From NCBI RefSeq assembly GCF_021389975.1, contig NZ_CP089981.1, positions 4,923,501 through 4,987,500 of the forward strand: 64,000 nucleotides of DNA, given 5' to 3'. The DNA is from Fulvivirga ulvae. GTDB taxonomy: Bacteria; Bacteroidota; Bacteroidia; Cytophagales; Cyclobacteriaceae. Below the pieces are notes generated by a model. It was not told the origin of the DNA and made no database searches. It worked only from the letters and a program-made list of their open reading frames with translations. The position numbers and the translations under genes were made by a program. Positions 18,964 through 27,740 of this stretch are shown here, piece by piece (the first letter of the stretch is position 1; each line of letters starts with the position of its first letter).

Positions 18964-19998
18964 TTAAGCTGATATTACTGAAGATCCTCGAATGATCAGG
19001 TCAGTCTTTAGTATCCTGGTTTCAGGTTCGATTATTTCATCTTCTTCGGCTTCAATTTCCCGGATAAGTAATTTTGCAGCTTCCTGTCCCATTTTAAAGC
19101 CCGGTTGGTCTACTGTGGTAATGGCCGGATCAGTCATAGCGGTAAATTCCCAGTTGCTGAAACCTGCAATGGCAAAGTCCTGAGGTATTCTGAGGCCTTT
19201 TTCCTTGGCAGCTTTCATTACGCCCAGTGCAGCCCTGTCGTTTATGGCAAACATAGCATCCGGTGGGTTATCAGAGTTCAGGAGTTGAGTGGTTAGCTCT
19301 CTTGCCAGCGTTTCGTTATCTGCAGCGCGGCCACGTAAGATGATAGACTCATCAAACTCCATATCGTGTTCTTTGAGAGCCTTTTTGTAGCCATCCATAC
19401 GATGCTTGCTAAGTATCAGACTTTCTGGGCCGGCCAGGTGGGCTATTCTTTTATACCCTTGTTGTATCAGATGTTTGGTAACCTGATAAGCCCCGTCAAA
19501 GTCATCCACAACTACTTTGCTACAATTGATGGCATCACATACCCGATCAAAGAATACAATAGGCAAACCGCGCTTATGTATAGTTTCAAAATGGTCATAT
19601 CGGGTGGTTTCCCGCGACATGGAGATCAGTATGCCATCCACCCGGTTCTTTGATAGAGCAAATGTATCCATGACTTCCCGGTCGTAGGATTCGTTTGATT
19701 GTGAAACAATGACACTGTAGCCGGCACTATATGCAATGTCTTCAATACCACTGATCACCGTAGAGAAAAAGAAGTGAACGATTTCGGGTATTATGACTCC
19801 GATCGTATTGGATTTGCTTCTTCTTAAACTAAGAGCTATAGAGTTTGGCTGATAGTTATACTTCTCGGCCAGGTCAGTAACAGCTTTTTTCGTTTCCGGA
19901 CTCACATTGGGATGATCTTTCAGAGCTCTGGAAACAGTTGATGAACTGATGCCAAGTTCCTTTGCAATATCCTTAATAGTAATCTGAGTGTTTTTCAT
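18964..19998 (-). CDS. LacI-family transcriptional regulator of the amylase locus
   Basis: This 344-residue LacI/GalR regulator has an N-terminal helix-turn-helix (residues about 5-30; DIAKELGISSSTVSRALKDH), a hinge helix (NSIALSLRRSKSNTIGVI, about 53-70) and a periplasmic-binding-protein-like effector domain ending in a dimerisation segment. It is divergent from the SusC/SusD/amylase genes, with two perfect palindromes of LacI type in the gap, so it probably controls them in response to an alpha-glucan breakdown product. The recognition helix (STVSRALKDHP) is nearly identical to that of the paralogue at 51926, which faces a gene start with the same operator. Confidence 0.93.
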   Translation of the reverse strand: MKNTQITIKDIAKELGISSSTVSRALKDHPNVSPETKKAVTDLAEKYNYQPNSIALSLRRSKSNTIGVIIPEIVHFFFSTVISGIEDIAYSAGYSVIVSQSNESYDREVMDTFALSKNRVDGILISMSRETTRYDHFETIHKRGLPIVFFDRVCDAINCSKVVVDDFDGAYQVTKHLIQQGYKRIAHLAGPESLILSKHRMDGYKKALKEHDMEFDESIILRGRAADNETLARELTTQLLNSDNPPDAMFAINDRAALGVMKAAKEKGLRIPQDFAIAGFSNWEFTAMTDPAITTVDQPGFKMGQEAAKLLIREIEAEEDEIIEPETRILKTDLIIRGSSVISA

Positions 19999-20176
19999 TC
20001 GAACATGCCCGCTAATTGATCTGCCAATATAATAAAAGCAGATTTGTTAAGAAAGAAATAGGGGAAGATGTGTGAAAAGTCCAATTTCTATAAAAAGTAC
20101 AATATTGGTAGTTGGTGAAAGTCAAATGGTTAGGCTTTTAGTGTGAAAGTTGAGATTGGTGAAAATTAATGATATT

Positions 20177-20192
20177 CCGCAAACGTTTGCGG
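20177..20192. promoter_or_regulatory. LacI-type operator, distal
   Basis: CCGCAAACGTTTGCGG is a perfect 16-bp palindrome with the central CG expected for LacI/GalR hinge-helix insertion. It lies about 205 bp upstream of susC. The same core with the same flank (GCGG then T/C then GACG) occurs at 53181, upstream of the second SusC gene. Confidence 0.8.
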
Positions 20193-20313
20193 TGACGGTG
20201 TCATGTAAAATTGCCAGAAAAAGGCGATTTTTAAATTTGTTGGTATTGAATTTTTTACAAGATTAGTTAAGAGATGATTACGTAATTAAGAAAAAATTAA
20301 AGGAATGAAACAT

Positions 20314-20329
20314 ATGCAAACGTTTGCAT
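20314..20329. promoter_or_regulatory. LacI-type operator, promoter-proximal
   Basis: ATGCAAACGTTTGCAT is a second perfect 16-bp palindrome sharing the 12-bp core GCAAACGTTTGC with the distal site. It lies 68 bp upstream of the susC start, close to the expected promoter, so bound repressor there would directly block transcription. Confidence 0.8.
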
Positions 20330-20397
20330 CCCGCTTAGAGTAAATTTTGAATTAATTACCAATCAACCCGTATATCTTAAAAAAATTATATTTTAAA

Positions 20398-23300
20398 ATG
20401 GAGCTTATGAAACACAAATTACTACTGTTTTTTATGGTCCTTAGCATCTCAACCTCAGTGGTCTGCGCGCAACAACAGACTATATCAGGAAAGGTTACGG
20501 ATGCCGGGGATGGCCTGAGCCTGCCGGGGGTCAATATTATTGAATCCGGTACCAACAATGGAACGGTTACCGATGTAGATGGTAACTATAGCTTAAAAGT
20601 GGCTTCGGAGGCTACGCTGATCTTCTCCTATGTAGGGTACACTACCATTGAGGTTCCTGTAAATGGAAGGTCAGTTATTGATGTACCCATGGAGGCTGAT
20701 GTTACCCAGTTGGCCGAAGTTGTGGTAGTAGGGTATGGCGTGCAAACCAAAAGAGAGGTAACAGGCTCCATCGCGAAGATAGAAGGTGAGGAGCTTACGG
20801 CCATTTCAGTTCCCAGTTTTGAGGCAGCTTTGCAAGGTAAAGCCGCTGGTGTTCAGGTAATTCAGGGTAGTGGTATGGCTGGTTCCGGATCAATGATCCG
20901 CGTTAGAGGTATTGCATCACTAAGTGCCGGTGGTGATCCGCTTTACGTGGTTGATGGTATCCCCATAACCCAGGATTATTTTCTAAATGGTGATCGGGGA
21001 GCATTTAATAATAACCCTCTGGCTACCATTAACCCTAACGATATAGAGTCGGTCGAGATCTTAAAGGATGCCTCCGCAGCGGCTATATATGGATCAAGAG
21101 GAGCAAACGGAGTTATACTGATTACAACCAAAAGAGGAAGAACCGGCAAACCTAAATTTGAATTCAGTACGAAGGTGGGGATTTCAAAGCCAGCCAGAGA
21201 GGTTGATCTGCTTTCTTCTGAGGAGTGGCTGCAATTGCGACAAGAGGCTTGGGAAAATGACGGGAATGTAGGATTGGCTGACCTTCCCGGCGGAATTACC
21301 TGGGAGCAGGCCAGGCAAACAGATACAGATTGGATCGATCTTGTAACGCAGACTGGATTTAAACAAGAGTATAACCTCTCCATGACCCAGGGTAATGAAA
21401 AGCTGAGCTCCTATGTGGGTGTTTCCTATAGCAACAACGAAAGCTTTCTGGCAGGAAACAGCTATGAGAGAATCAGCGGAAGAGTTAACCTTGACTATAA
21501 CATTATGGATAATCTGAAGGCCAGTTTGACTACTACACTGAGTCAGGGTATCAATAATAGAGTTAGCGGGGCGTGGGATGGAGGTTTAGGTGCCGCTATG
21601 TCAGACGCTTTGCCCATTTATCCGGTAAGGAATCCTGATGGTACCTACTTTACTGCCGGAAACAATCCGGTAAGAAAGCAGGAACTGGTTGATTGGAGAA
21701 CCAGGGAAAACAGGTCTATTTCAACATTGGCATTGACATATGAGCCGATTGAAAAGCTGAACCTTAACGTATCCGGTAGTTTGGATTACATGGACCTCCA
21801 AGATGATCAGTTTGAGCCTGCCGAATGGACAAATACGGAAAACATTTCAAGACAGTACCCGACCTGGGTTACAAACTATACCATGTCAGCGACAGCTTCA
21901 TATGATTATAGCCTAGGAGAGAATAATAAGTTTACCTTCCTGGTTGGAGGAGAATACCAACGTTCACTCACTGAAAAATGGAACAAAATAGAAGCGTTTG
22001 GCGTGAGCGGTCCACTCTACGAAGATCCTTCCATTCCGGACAGAGGTTTGGATGGCGAAGGCAAGCCATTGTCAAACCCGGTATATGAAACTGCCCCTGA
22101 TCAGATCTGGTCTTTCATCAGTTACTTTGGCCGTATTAACTACGCTTACAAAGATAAGCTGTTCCTGAAAGGATCGGCCAGGGTTGATGGTTCTTCAAGG
22201 TTTGGGCAAAACAACAGGTATGGTTTCTTCCCCAGTGCCGGTTTAGGTTATGTAATTTCAGAAGAAGATTTCTTCCCCAAGAGTAGTCTGGTTAATTTCC
22301 TGAAACTTAAAGCAAGCTGGGGTATTACCGGAAACGCAGATATTCCAAACTATCAAAGGTGGGGTACTTTCCAGAGAAGGGAAGGTAATGATGGTAATCC
22401 TTATAACCAGGAGCCGATTATATTTCCTGTGAGGCTTGAAAATCCTGACTTACAGTGGGAGGTTCAAAGAACGTATGATTTTGGCTTTGAATTAGGCTTG
22501 TTTGATGACCGTGTTGTAGCCGAAGTGGCTTATTTTGATAAAAACTCTACCGATGTTTTAATAGACAGGCTGGTACAGGTGTCTACCGGTTTCCAAAGGT
22601 ATTTCGAAAATATAGCTGAAATCAACAACAGAGGTTTTGAGGTAGGTTTAAAAACAAGAAATCTTACCGGTGCCTTTACCTGGACTACCAATATCAATGC
22701 TTCGCATCTTGAAAATGAGGTAATCGACATCGGGGCTACCCCTCCGGATGCCATTGCCGGATCCGGTGATACACGGGTGGTGGAAGGTATGCCTGTAGGT
22801 GTTAACTTCCTGAACAGGTTCTCACGAGTAGATCCTGAGAACGGACTACCAATATTCCTGGATAAAGAGGGAAATGAGACTTACGAGTTTAACCTTGATG
22901 ACAGGGTGCCTGTAGGTAGTGTGGTGCCGGACTGGACCGGAGGTATTACCAACTCGTTTACCTACAAAAACTTTGACCTTAGCGTGCTTTTCACGTTTAC
23001 CATTGGAGGTAACATCTATGATGATTCAGGTAAAAGACAATTGGGAGTAGTATCTGACTGGAACATGCGCAGAGAAATTGTTGACAGATGGAGAGAGCCA
23101 GGTGATGTTGCTCAATTCCCAAGATTGACTATGGAGCCCACCACCTATGGAGGGTTGGCAAGTTTCTGGAACCTGAACACTACACAATTCCTGTATGACG
23201 GTACCTATGGCCGTATCAGAAATGTAACCCTTGGATATAACCTGCCTTCAGAGCTGGTAAGTAAACTAAGACTGAGAAGCGCCAGAGTTTACTTCAACGG

Positions 23301-23457
23301 AACCAACCTCGTGACGTTCACCAAATACCCGGGAGCCGATCCTGAGATTGTGAGAGACCATAATGGCCGTCAGGGAAGGAACCTGAGTCCGAATGTGACC
23401 TATTTAACAGCTCCACAGGAGAAGGCTTTTATGCTTGGTATCAATGTGGGCTTTTAA
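20398..23457 (+). CDS. SusC/RagA-family TonB-dependent transporter (alpha-glucan locus)
   Basis: This is a 1019-residue outer-membrane importer. The signal peptide ends near residue 24 (VVCAQQ). A CarboxypepD_reg-like domain covers about 27-105 (VTDAGDGLSLPGVNI, GTVTDVDGNYSL), followed by the SusC linker EVVVVGYGVQTKREVTGSI. The plug domain has the family blocks MIRVRGIASL, PLYVVDGIPI and AAIYGSRGANGVILITTKRG. A 22-strand barrel follows and ends in an aromatic residue (LGINVGF). With SusD it should import malto-oligosaccharides, judged by the two GH13 enzymes downstream. It is the first gene of an apparent seven-gene operon. Confidence 0.93.
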   Translation: MELMKHKLLLFFMVLSISTSVVCAQQQTISGKVTDAGDGLSLPGVNIIESGTNNGTVTDVDGNYSLKVASEATLIFSYVGYTTIEVPVNGRSVIDVPMEADVTQLAEVVVVGYGVQTKREVTGSIAKIEGEELTAISVPSFEAALQGKAAGVQVIQGSGMAGSGSMIRVRGIASLSAGGDPLYVVDGIPITQDYFLNGDRGAFNNNPLATINPNDIESVEILKDASAAAIYGSRGANGVILITTKRGRTGKPKFEFSTKVGISKPAREVDLLSSEEWLQLRQEAWENDGNVGLADLPGGITWEQARQTDTDWIDLVTQTGFKQEYNLSMTQGNEKLSSYVGVSYSNNESFLAGNSYERISGRVNLDYNIMDNLKASLTTTLSQGINNRVSGAWDGGLGAAMSDALPIYPVRNPDGTYFTAGNNPVRKQELVDWRTRENRSISTLALTYEPIEKLNLNVSGSLDYMDLQDDQFEPAEWTNTENISRQYPTWVTNYTMSATASYDYSLGENNKFTFLVGGEYQRSLTEKWNKIEAFGVSGPLYEDPSIPDRGLDGEGKPLSNPVYETAPDQIWSFISYFGRINYAYKDKLFLKGSARVDGSSRFGQNNRYGFFPSAGLGYVISEEDFFPKSSLVNFLKLKASWGITGNADIPNYQRWGTFQRREGNDGNPYNQEPIIFPVRLENPDLQWEVQRTYDFGFELGLFDDRVVAEVAYFDKNSTDVLIDRLVQVSTGFQRYFENIAEINNRGFEVGLKTRNLTGAFTWTTNINASHLENEVIDIGATPPDAIAGSGDTRVVEGMPVGVNFLNRFSRVDPENGLPIFLDKEGNETYEFNLDDRVPVGSVVPDWTGGITNSFTYKNFDLSVLFTFTIGGNIYDDSGKRQLGVVSDWNMRREIVDRWREPGDVAQFPRLTMEPTTYGGLASFWNLNTTQFLYDGTYGRIRNVTLGYNLPSELVSKLRLRSARVYFNGTNLVTFTKYPGADPEIVRDHNGRQGRNLSPNVTYLTAPQEKAFMLGINVGF

Positions 23458-23466
23458 TTAAACAAG

Positions 23467-24891
23467 ATGAATAATATGAAAATATTTAAATACATATTCT
23501 TAGCTGTTATTATCACTGTATCGTGCGACGACCTTTTGGAGATAGAGCCAAAAGGAGAGATAATAGCTGATGAAGCATTGCAGACTCCCCAGGATATGCA
23601 GGAGCTTTTGAACTCTGCATATGACGCCCTGCGAGGTGACGGTGGAGATTTTTTTGGAGGAAGGGTACAGTCGATATCGGAAGTAATGTCTGATAATATC
23701 GATGGTAGCCAGACCAATCTGAATAACGCTGATTTCAGAGCATACTATAACAAAACCAGTACATTTTTTACCGGCTACACTCAAAATATGTTTGATGAGC
23801 CACATTATGTGATCTACCGTGCCAACGTGTTGCTTAAAAATCTGGATTTGATCGAAGGTTTATCTGAGGCCGAGCAGGCCAGGATAGGAGGGGAAGCTAA
23901 ATTCCTGAGAGCCATTTGCTATTTTGAGTTGGTCAGATTGTTTGCCCAACCTTATGGATTCACATCTGAGAATACACACCTTGGCGTGGTGCTGCGTACA
24001 GAACCTTCTGCCGAAGCAAAAAACAGAAATACAGTGGCAGAGGTTTATGAGCAGATTGTGAGTGACTTGTCTGATGCGGCGAACTCACTTCCTGCTTCAA
24101 ACGGAGTTTATGCAGACTCCTGGGCAGCCAAGGCTTACTTAGCCAAGGTTCATTTCTTCATGCACGATTATGAAGCAGCCTTCAATATGGCAAGTGATGT
24201 GCTTAACAACGGCCCTCATGCTTTCAATCCGGATGCAGAAGAATTTCAGGTCCGTTATTCTCCTGAAAGTACTAACGAAGCCATTTTTAAAATGGTCAGC
24301 AACCCTAATGACCACAGGGGTACACAACTTTCAACACACTTCAGATCTGATGGGGATAACCCTCCAACCTTAAGGATCTCCAGAGACATGTATGAAATGG
24401 CTACAGCTGACGCTAATGATCTGAGAGGGCAAGAGTGGTACCGGATAGATAATGAAGGTGCAGAGAACGAGGCTATATTCATTACTAAATATGACAGTGT
24501 AAATTACTTCGATGTGCCACTTATGCATGTAACCGAGCTTAAACTGATAAGAGCAGAGGCAGGCCTTGAATTAAATACGTCAGTATCAATAAACACAGCC
24601 GTTGATGATATCAATGATATCAGAGCCAGAGCTGGTTTAGCACCTGTATCGAGCGGTGTAGGCCAGGCTTCATTACTAAACACAGTGAGGGAGGAGAAAA
24701 GAAAAGAATTGGTGACAGAAGGACAAAGGTTCCATGATTTGCGACGCAGAGGTGCAGCCGGAGAAAGTGATCTCAGGATCAGAAATTCTGCATGGGATTG
24801 TCCGGGTATGGCTATACAGTTCCCAGATACTGAAATAGCCGGTGCAGGAGGTACAGATGTTTTCACGCCAAACATTGAAGGAGGCTGCTAA
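23467..24891 (+). CDS. SusD/RagB-family glycan-binding lipoprotein (alpha-glucan locus)
   Basis: This 474-residue surface lipoprotein has a lipobox at IITVSC (about residue 19) followed by the acidic lipoprotein export signal DDLLE. The SusD N-terminal TPR-like domain (ANVLLKNLDLIEGLSEAEQA, GEAKFLRAICYFELVRLFA) and the C-terminal SusD_RagB domain (EEKRKELVTEGQRFHDLRRR) are clear. It forms the lid of the SusC transporter and captures oligosaccharides. It starts nine bases after susC. The length is within the usual range for the family. Confidence 0.93.
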   Translation: MNNMKIFKYIFLAVIITVSCDDLLEIEPKGEIIADEALQTPQDMQELLNSAYDALRGDGGDFFGGRVQSISEVMSDNIDGSQTNLNNADFRAYYNKTSTFFTGYTQNMFDEPHYVIYRANVLLKNLDLIEGLSEAEQARIGGEAKFLRAICYFELVRLFAQPYGFTSENTHLGVVLRTEPSAEAKNRNTVAEVYEQIVSDLSDAANSLPASNGVYADSWAAKAYLAKVHFFMHDYEAAFNMASDVLNNGPHAFNPDAEEFQVRYSPESTNEAIFKMVSNPNDHRGTQLSTHFRSDGDNPPTLRISRDMYEMATADANDLRGQEWYRIDNEGAENEAIFITKYDSVNYFDVPLMHVTELKLIRAEAGLELNTSVSINTAVDDINDIRARAGLAPVSSGVGQASLLNTVREEKRKELVTEGQRFHDLRRRGAAGESDLRIRNSAWDCPGMAIQFPDTEIAGAGGTDVFTPNIEGGC

Positions 24892-24909
24892 CAACTAAAA
24901 TTGAAAAAC

Positions 24910-25422
24910 ATGATGAAAAAGACATTTATAAATATTGCACTCCTGGTATTTGGCAGCTTGCTTGCCACTGGGTGTATTGAAGAATATGGTGGAGTTGGAG
25001 AGCCTGTAGATAAGGTAAATGAACTGGCTGGTACATGGAAGCTGGCTTCGGTAATTCAGGTTGATGAGGATGCTGTAAGAAAAGGTTTTCCGGCTTTTGT
25101 TCAGACCATGGACATTACGGAGATATTTAATTACACTGACTATACCATGAACCTGGAAGTTAGTGACGGAGATCCTTCAGGCTTTACGATCGACCGTGGA
25201 AATTCTCCGGCGATTATAGGGATTACTTCCGGGCAATGGACGCTGGATAACTTGCAAGCGCCAACTCAGATCATATTTGCAGATAGCGAGGCGCTTGAGT
25301 TTGAAAGTTATCTGGAATTGAGGGAAGGAGTACTGAACCTGAAGTTTACAAGGTATCAAACCAACAGCAAAGGTGAGAAAAGTGCCTTTTTGAGCTACAG
25401 ATATCGATTTATCAAACAATAA
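24910..25422 (+). CDS. lipocalin-like (DUF5004-type) lipoprotein
   Basis: This is a protein of about 170 residues with a lipobox (LLATGC) and an antiparallel beta domain beginning NELAGTWKLASVIQV. That is the 'L.GtW.l' start of lipocalin-like DUF5004 proteins, common accessory genes in Sus-type loci. It is expected at the cell surface as a possible auxiliary glycan-binding protein, which is inference. A TTG nine bases upstream (24901) is an alternative start; the ATG at 24910 is preferred. It lies close after SusD, in the same operon. Confidence 0.8.
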   Translation: MMKKTFINIALLVFGSLLATGCIEEYGGVGEPVDKVNELAGTWKLASVIQVDEDAVRKGFPAFVQTMDITEIFNYTDYTMNLEVSDGDPSGFTIDRGNSPAIIGITSGQWTLDNLQAPTQIIFADSEALEFESYLELREGVLNLKFTRYQTNSKGEKSAFLSYRYRFIKQ

Positions 25423-25427
25423 AGGAA

Positions 25428-26246
25428 ATGATGATGAAGAACATATTAAAAATTTTATTGCTTGCTTTATTGCCTCTGGCAGGGAATGCTCAAACCGTGA
25501 CGACAAGTCCGGCAGTATTTACTGCGGAGGATGAAGTAACAATTACCGTTGACGTATCGGGCACAAGTCTGGCTGGCCATGCCGGAGATGTTTGGATTTG
25601 GGCCTGGATTGCCGAAGGCTGCTCAACAAACTGTGACGCACCTACAAATATAGATCCTGCAGGCGGAGAGAATACGGAAGATGCAAAGGTAACGAGAGAT
25701 GAGACTAACCCTAACGTTTATAGAATTACATTCACCCCTGTAGATTTCTTTGGAAAGGCACCTTCTGAAATAGGAAAGATAGGCCTGAAACTAAAGAGCC
25801 AAAGTTGGGGAGACGGTAAACAGTCGGATAATGATTTGACAGTGGCAGTGCAGCCTTTAATATTCATACCAACTGAAAACCGAACCTTTCCGGTAAAGTT
25901 TACAGGTGAAGATGTGGTGACATTGTTTTTTGATCAGAACCTTACAGGTAGTTCTGATATGAAGTCAGTCACTGAGATCTATGCATATCTTTTTGTAAGC
26001 GGCCAGAATGCGGATGGAACTGATTTTCTGGACGTGCCCAAAGCACAGTGGTCAGATGTCGGTTCTACCCCTGAATTGAAACTTACCGATAGGGGAGACG
26101 GCATATACTCCTTATCACTCATACCGGAAGTATTCTTTGATGTCACTGAAGGAGCCACAATAACCAAAATTGGCTACATATTCAGAAATGCAGAAGGCAC
26201 TGTTCAAAGTGATACATTTGAGGCTTTTCCTTTAACAGAAGAATAA
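25428..26246 (+). CDS. secreted protein with two beta domains shared with the amylase
   Basis: This 272-residue protein has a signal peptide (ending GNAQ near residue 22) and two related beta-sandwich segments (about 25-145 and 150-270). The first contains WIWAWIAEGCSTNCDAPTN, which is strikingly similar to WLWAWLPDCTSDCDAPTN at the start of the GH13 enzyme at 27741, as are the blocks VTTSPAVFTAEDEVTITVDV and FFGKAPSEIGKIGLKLKSQSWG. It is probably a surface or secreted glucan-binding module that partners or mimics the enzyme's N-terminal domain. A DUF4961-like family is possible but not certain. It starts five bases after the previous stop. Confidence 0.8.
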   Translation: MMMKNILKILLLALLPLAGNAQTVTTSPAVFTAEDEVTITVDVSGTSLAGHAGDVWIWAWIAEGCSTNCDAPTNIDPAGGENTEDAKVTRDETNPNVYRITFTPVDFFGKAPSEIGKIGLKLKSQSWGDGKQSDNDLTVAVQPLIFIPTENRTFPVKFTGEDVVTLFFDQNLTGSSDMKSVTEIYAYLFVSGQNADGTDFLDVPKAQWSDVGSTPELKLTDRGDGIYSLSLIPEVFFDVTEGATITKIGYIFRNAEGTVQSDTFEAFPLTEE

Positions 26247-26255
26247 TAATCAGTT

Positions 26256-27671
26256 ATGAAAAATATATATCTAATACTTATAGCAGTTTTTGTTGCTTTT
26301 TCATGCGAGCAGGAAGAATTTGAAGGCTCAGGCCTGGAGAGTCTGCGCGATTTTGAATTGAGCCCTGTTTCCGGGGCACGAATAGAGTTGAGTTCGGTGG
26401 CTCCTGATGAGGAAGTGGTAATTAGCTGGAACGAAGCCAGAAGTGGATTTAACTCAACAGTAAACTATACCTGGTTAGTTGATGAAGTAGGGGGAGATTT
26501 TAGCTTTCCGCTGCTTTCACTTCCGTCTGATAATGATGGCACGGCCACAAAAATTTCACTGACCAATGAAGAGTTTGATCAGGCTTTGGCAGCATTGGGA
26601 TTGAACATTGGTGAGGAGATCGAGGTGCAATGGACAGTATCAGCAACCAATGGGGACTTAACTAAGGTAGCTGAGGCAAATACCATTACGGTTAGGCGGT
26701 ATGTGGATGCTATCTCTCCATTTGACTTGTTATCACCGACGGATGAGTCAACCCAAAACCTGGATATAGCTGCCTCACTTTCTGAGGTTAAATTTGAATG
26801 GGATAGTGCCTTTTCAGGATTAGGGAATGATGTGGTTTATACATGGCAGGCTATATTGCCAGATGGTGATTTTTCGAGTCCTGATTTAGAGTTTAATTCG
26901 AATGTTGACGGGAAGGAGAATTACCTTGCTTTAACACATCAATTATTAGAAGATACACTTGCTTACTTTGGAGTTGAGGAAGGAAAGAGCACTACAATTC
27001 AATGGAAAGTCTTAGCACAATCTGGTGATTTGTTACTGGAATCGAATCAAACCTTCTCCTTAACGATTAGGAGATTTGTGAATATCACCGAGCTTTATCT
27101 TGTCGGAGGCTCAACTTCTGCCGGATGGAATGAATTTGCGGCTGTACCATTTAGATTAATCCCGGGATCATCGACTGAATTTGAGATATATGAATATATA
27201 ACTGTAGCTGGTGACGGCTTTAAATTTTTGCCAACACTTGGAACTTATACGGGAGACATAGGTAAGAAGCCTGGTGAGGAAGGTATATGGATAGAGGAAG
27301 GAGAAGAAAACGTAACGGTTGCTTCTGATGGATTCTATAGAGTAGTATTTGATGCTGCCAACGGAACTTATTCAGTGACCGAGATAGGTTGGGCCATTAT
27401 AGGCAGTGGTACACCAAATGATTGGAATGATCCAGATACAGATATGGAGCATTCGGGAGCGAAAGGAGATTATAAATGGACCATTGATGTAACTCTTGTT
27501 GATGGAGAGTTAAAATTTAGAGCTAATGATGGTTGGGATATTAATTTTGGTGATGATGCTAATGATGGCTCAATGGAATATGGAGGCGCAAATATCCCGG
27601 TTTCTGGAGGCACGTATACCATTACACTAGACTTGGATCCTGTTAATGGATATTCTTACAGTATAAATTAA
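26256..27671 (+). CDS. SusE/SusF-like surface starch-binding lipoprotein
   Basis: This 471-residue protein has a lipobox (FVAFSC, about residue 17) followed by acidic residues (EQEEFEG) that fit surface export. Two tandem SusE-type beta-sandwiches follow (about 35-150 and 155-275), each with an aromatic strand (VNYTWLVDEV; VVYTWQAILP) and a closing TITVRRYV/SLTIRRFV. Two C-terminal modules start LYLVGGSTSAGWNE and WAIIGSGTPNDWNDPDTDM and resemble the SusF starch-binding repeats with exposed Trp residues. It is expected to hold starch near the transporter. It belongs to the same operon. Confidence 0.88.
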   Translation: MKNIYLILIAVFVAFSCEQEEFEGSGLESLRDFELSPVSGARIELSSVAPDEEVVISWNEARSGFNSTVNYTWLVDEVGGDFSFPLLSLPSDNDGTATKISLTNEEFDQALAALGLNIGEEIEVQWTVSATNGDLTKVAEANTITVRRYVDAISPFDLLSPTDESTQNLDIAASLSEVKFEWDSAFSGLGNDVVYTWQAILPDGDFSSPDLEFNSNVDGKENYLALTHQLLEDTLAYFGVEEGKSTTIQWKVLAQSGDLLLESNQTFSLTIRRFVNITELYLVGGSTSAGWNEFAAVPFRLIPGSSTEFEIYEYITVAGDGFKFLPTLGTYTGDIGKKPGEEGIWIEEGEENVTVASDGFYRVVFDAANGTYSVTEIGWAIIGSGTPNDWNDPDTDMEHSGAKGDYKWTIDVTLVDGELKFRANDGWDINFGDDANDGSMEYGGANIPVSGGTYTITLDLDPVNGYSYSIN

Positions 27672-27740
27672 TCTTTTTATGGAGGGGCACGTGGGCAATT
27701 GCTAAATAGGCTCCTCCATTTCTTTCTCAACTTCATACTT

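Larger units (their letters stand above)
19999..20397. promoter_or_regulatory. 399-bp divergent control region of the amylase locus
   Basis: This AT-rich non-coding stretch lies between the LacI gene and susC. It holds two LacI-type palindromes (listed separately), about 137 bp apart centre to centre. Just upstream of susC is TAAATTTTG at about 20341-20349, a loose match to the Bacteroidota -7 element. I see no small gene in it. Confidence 0.6.
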
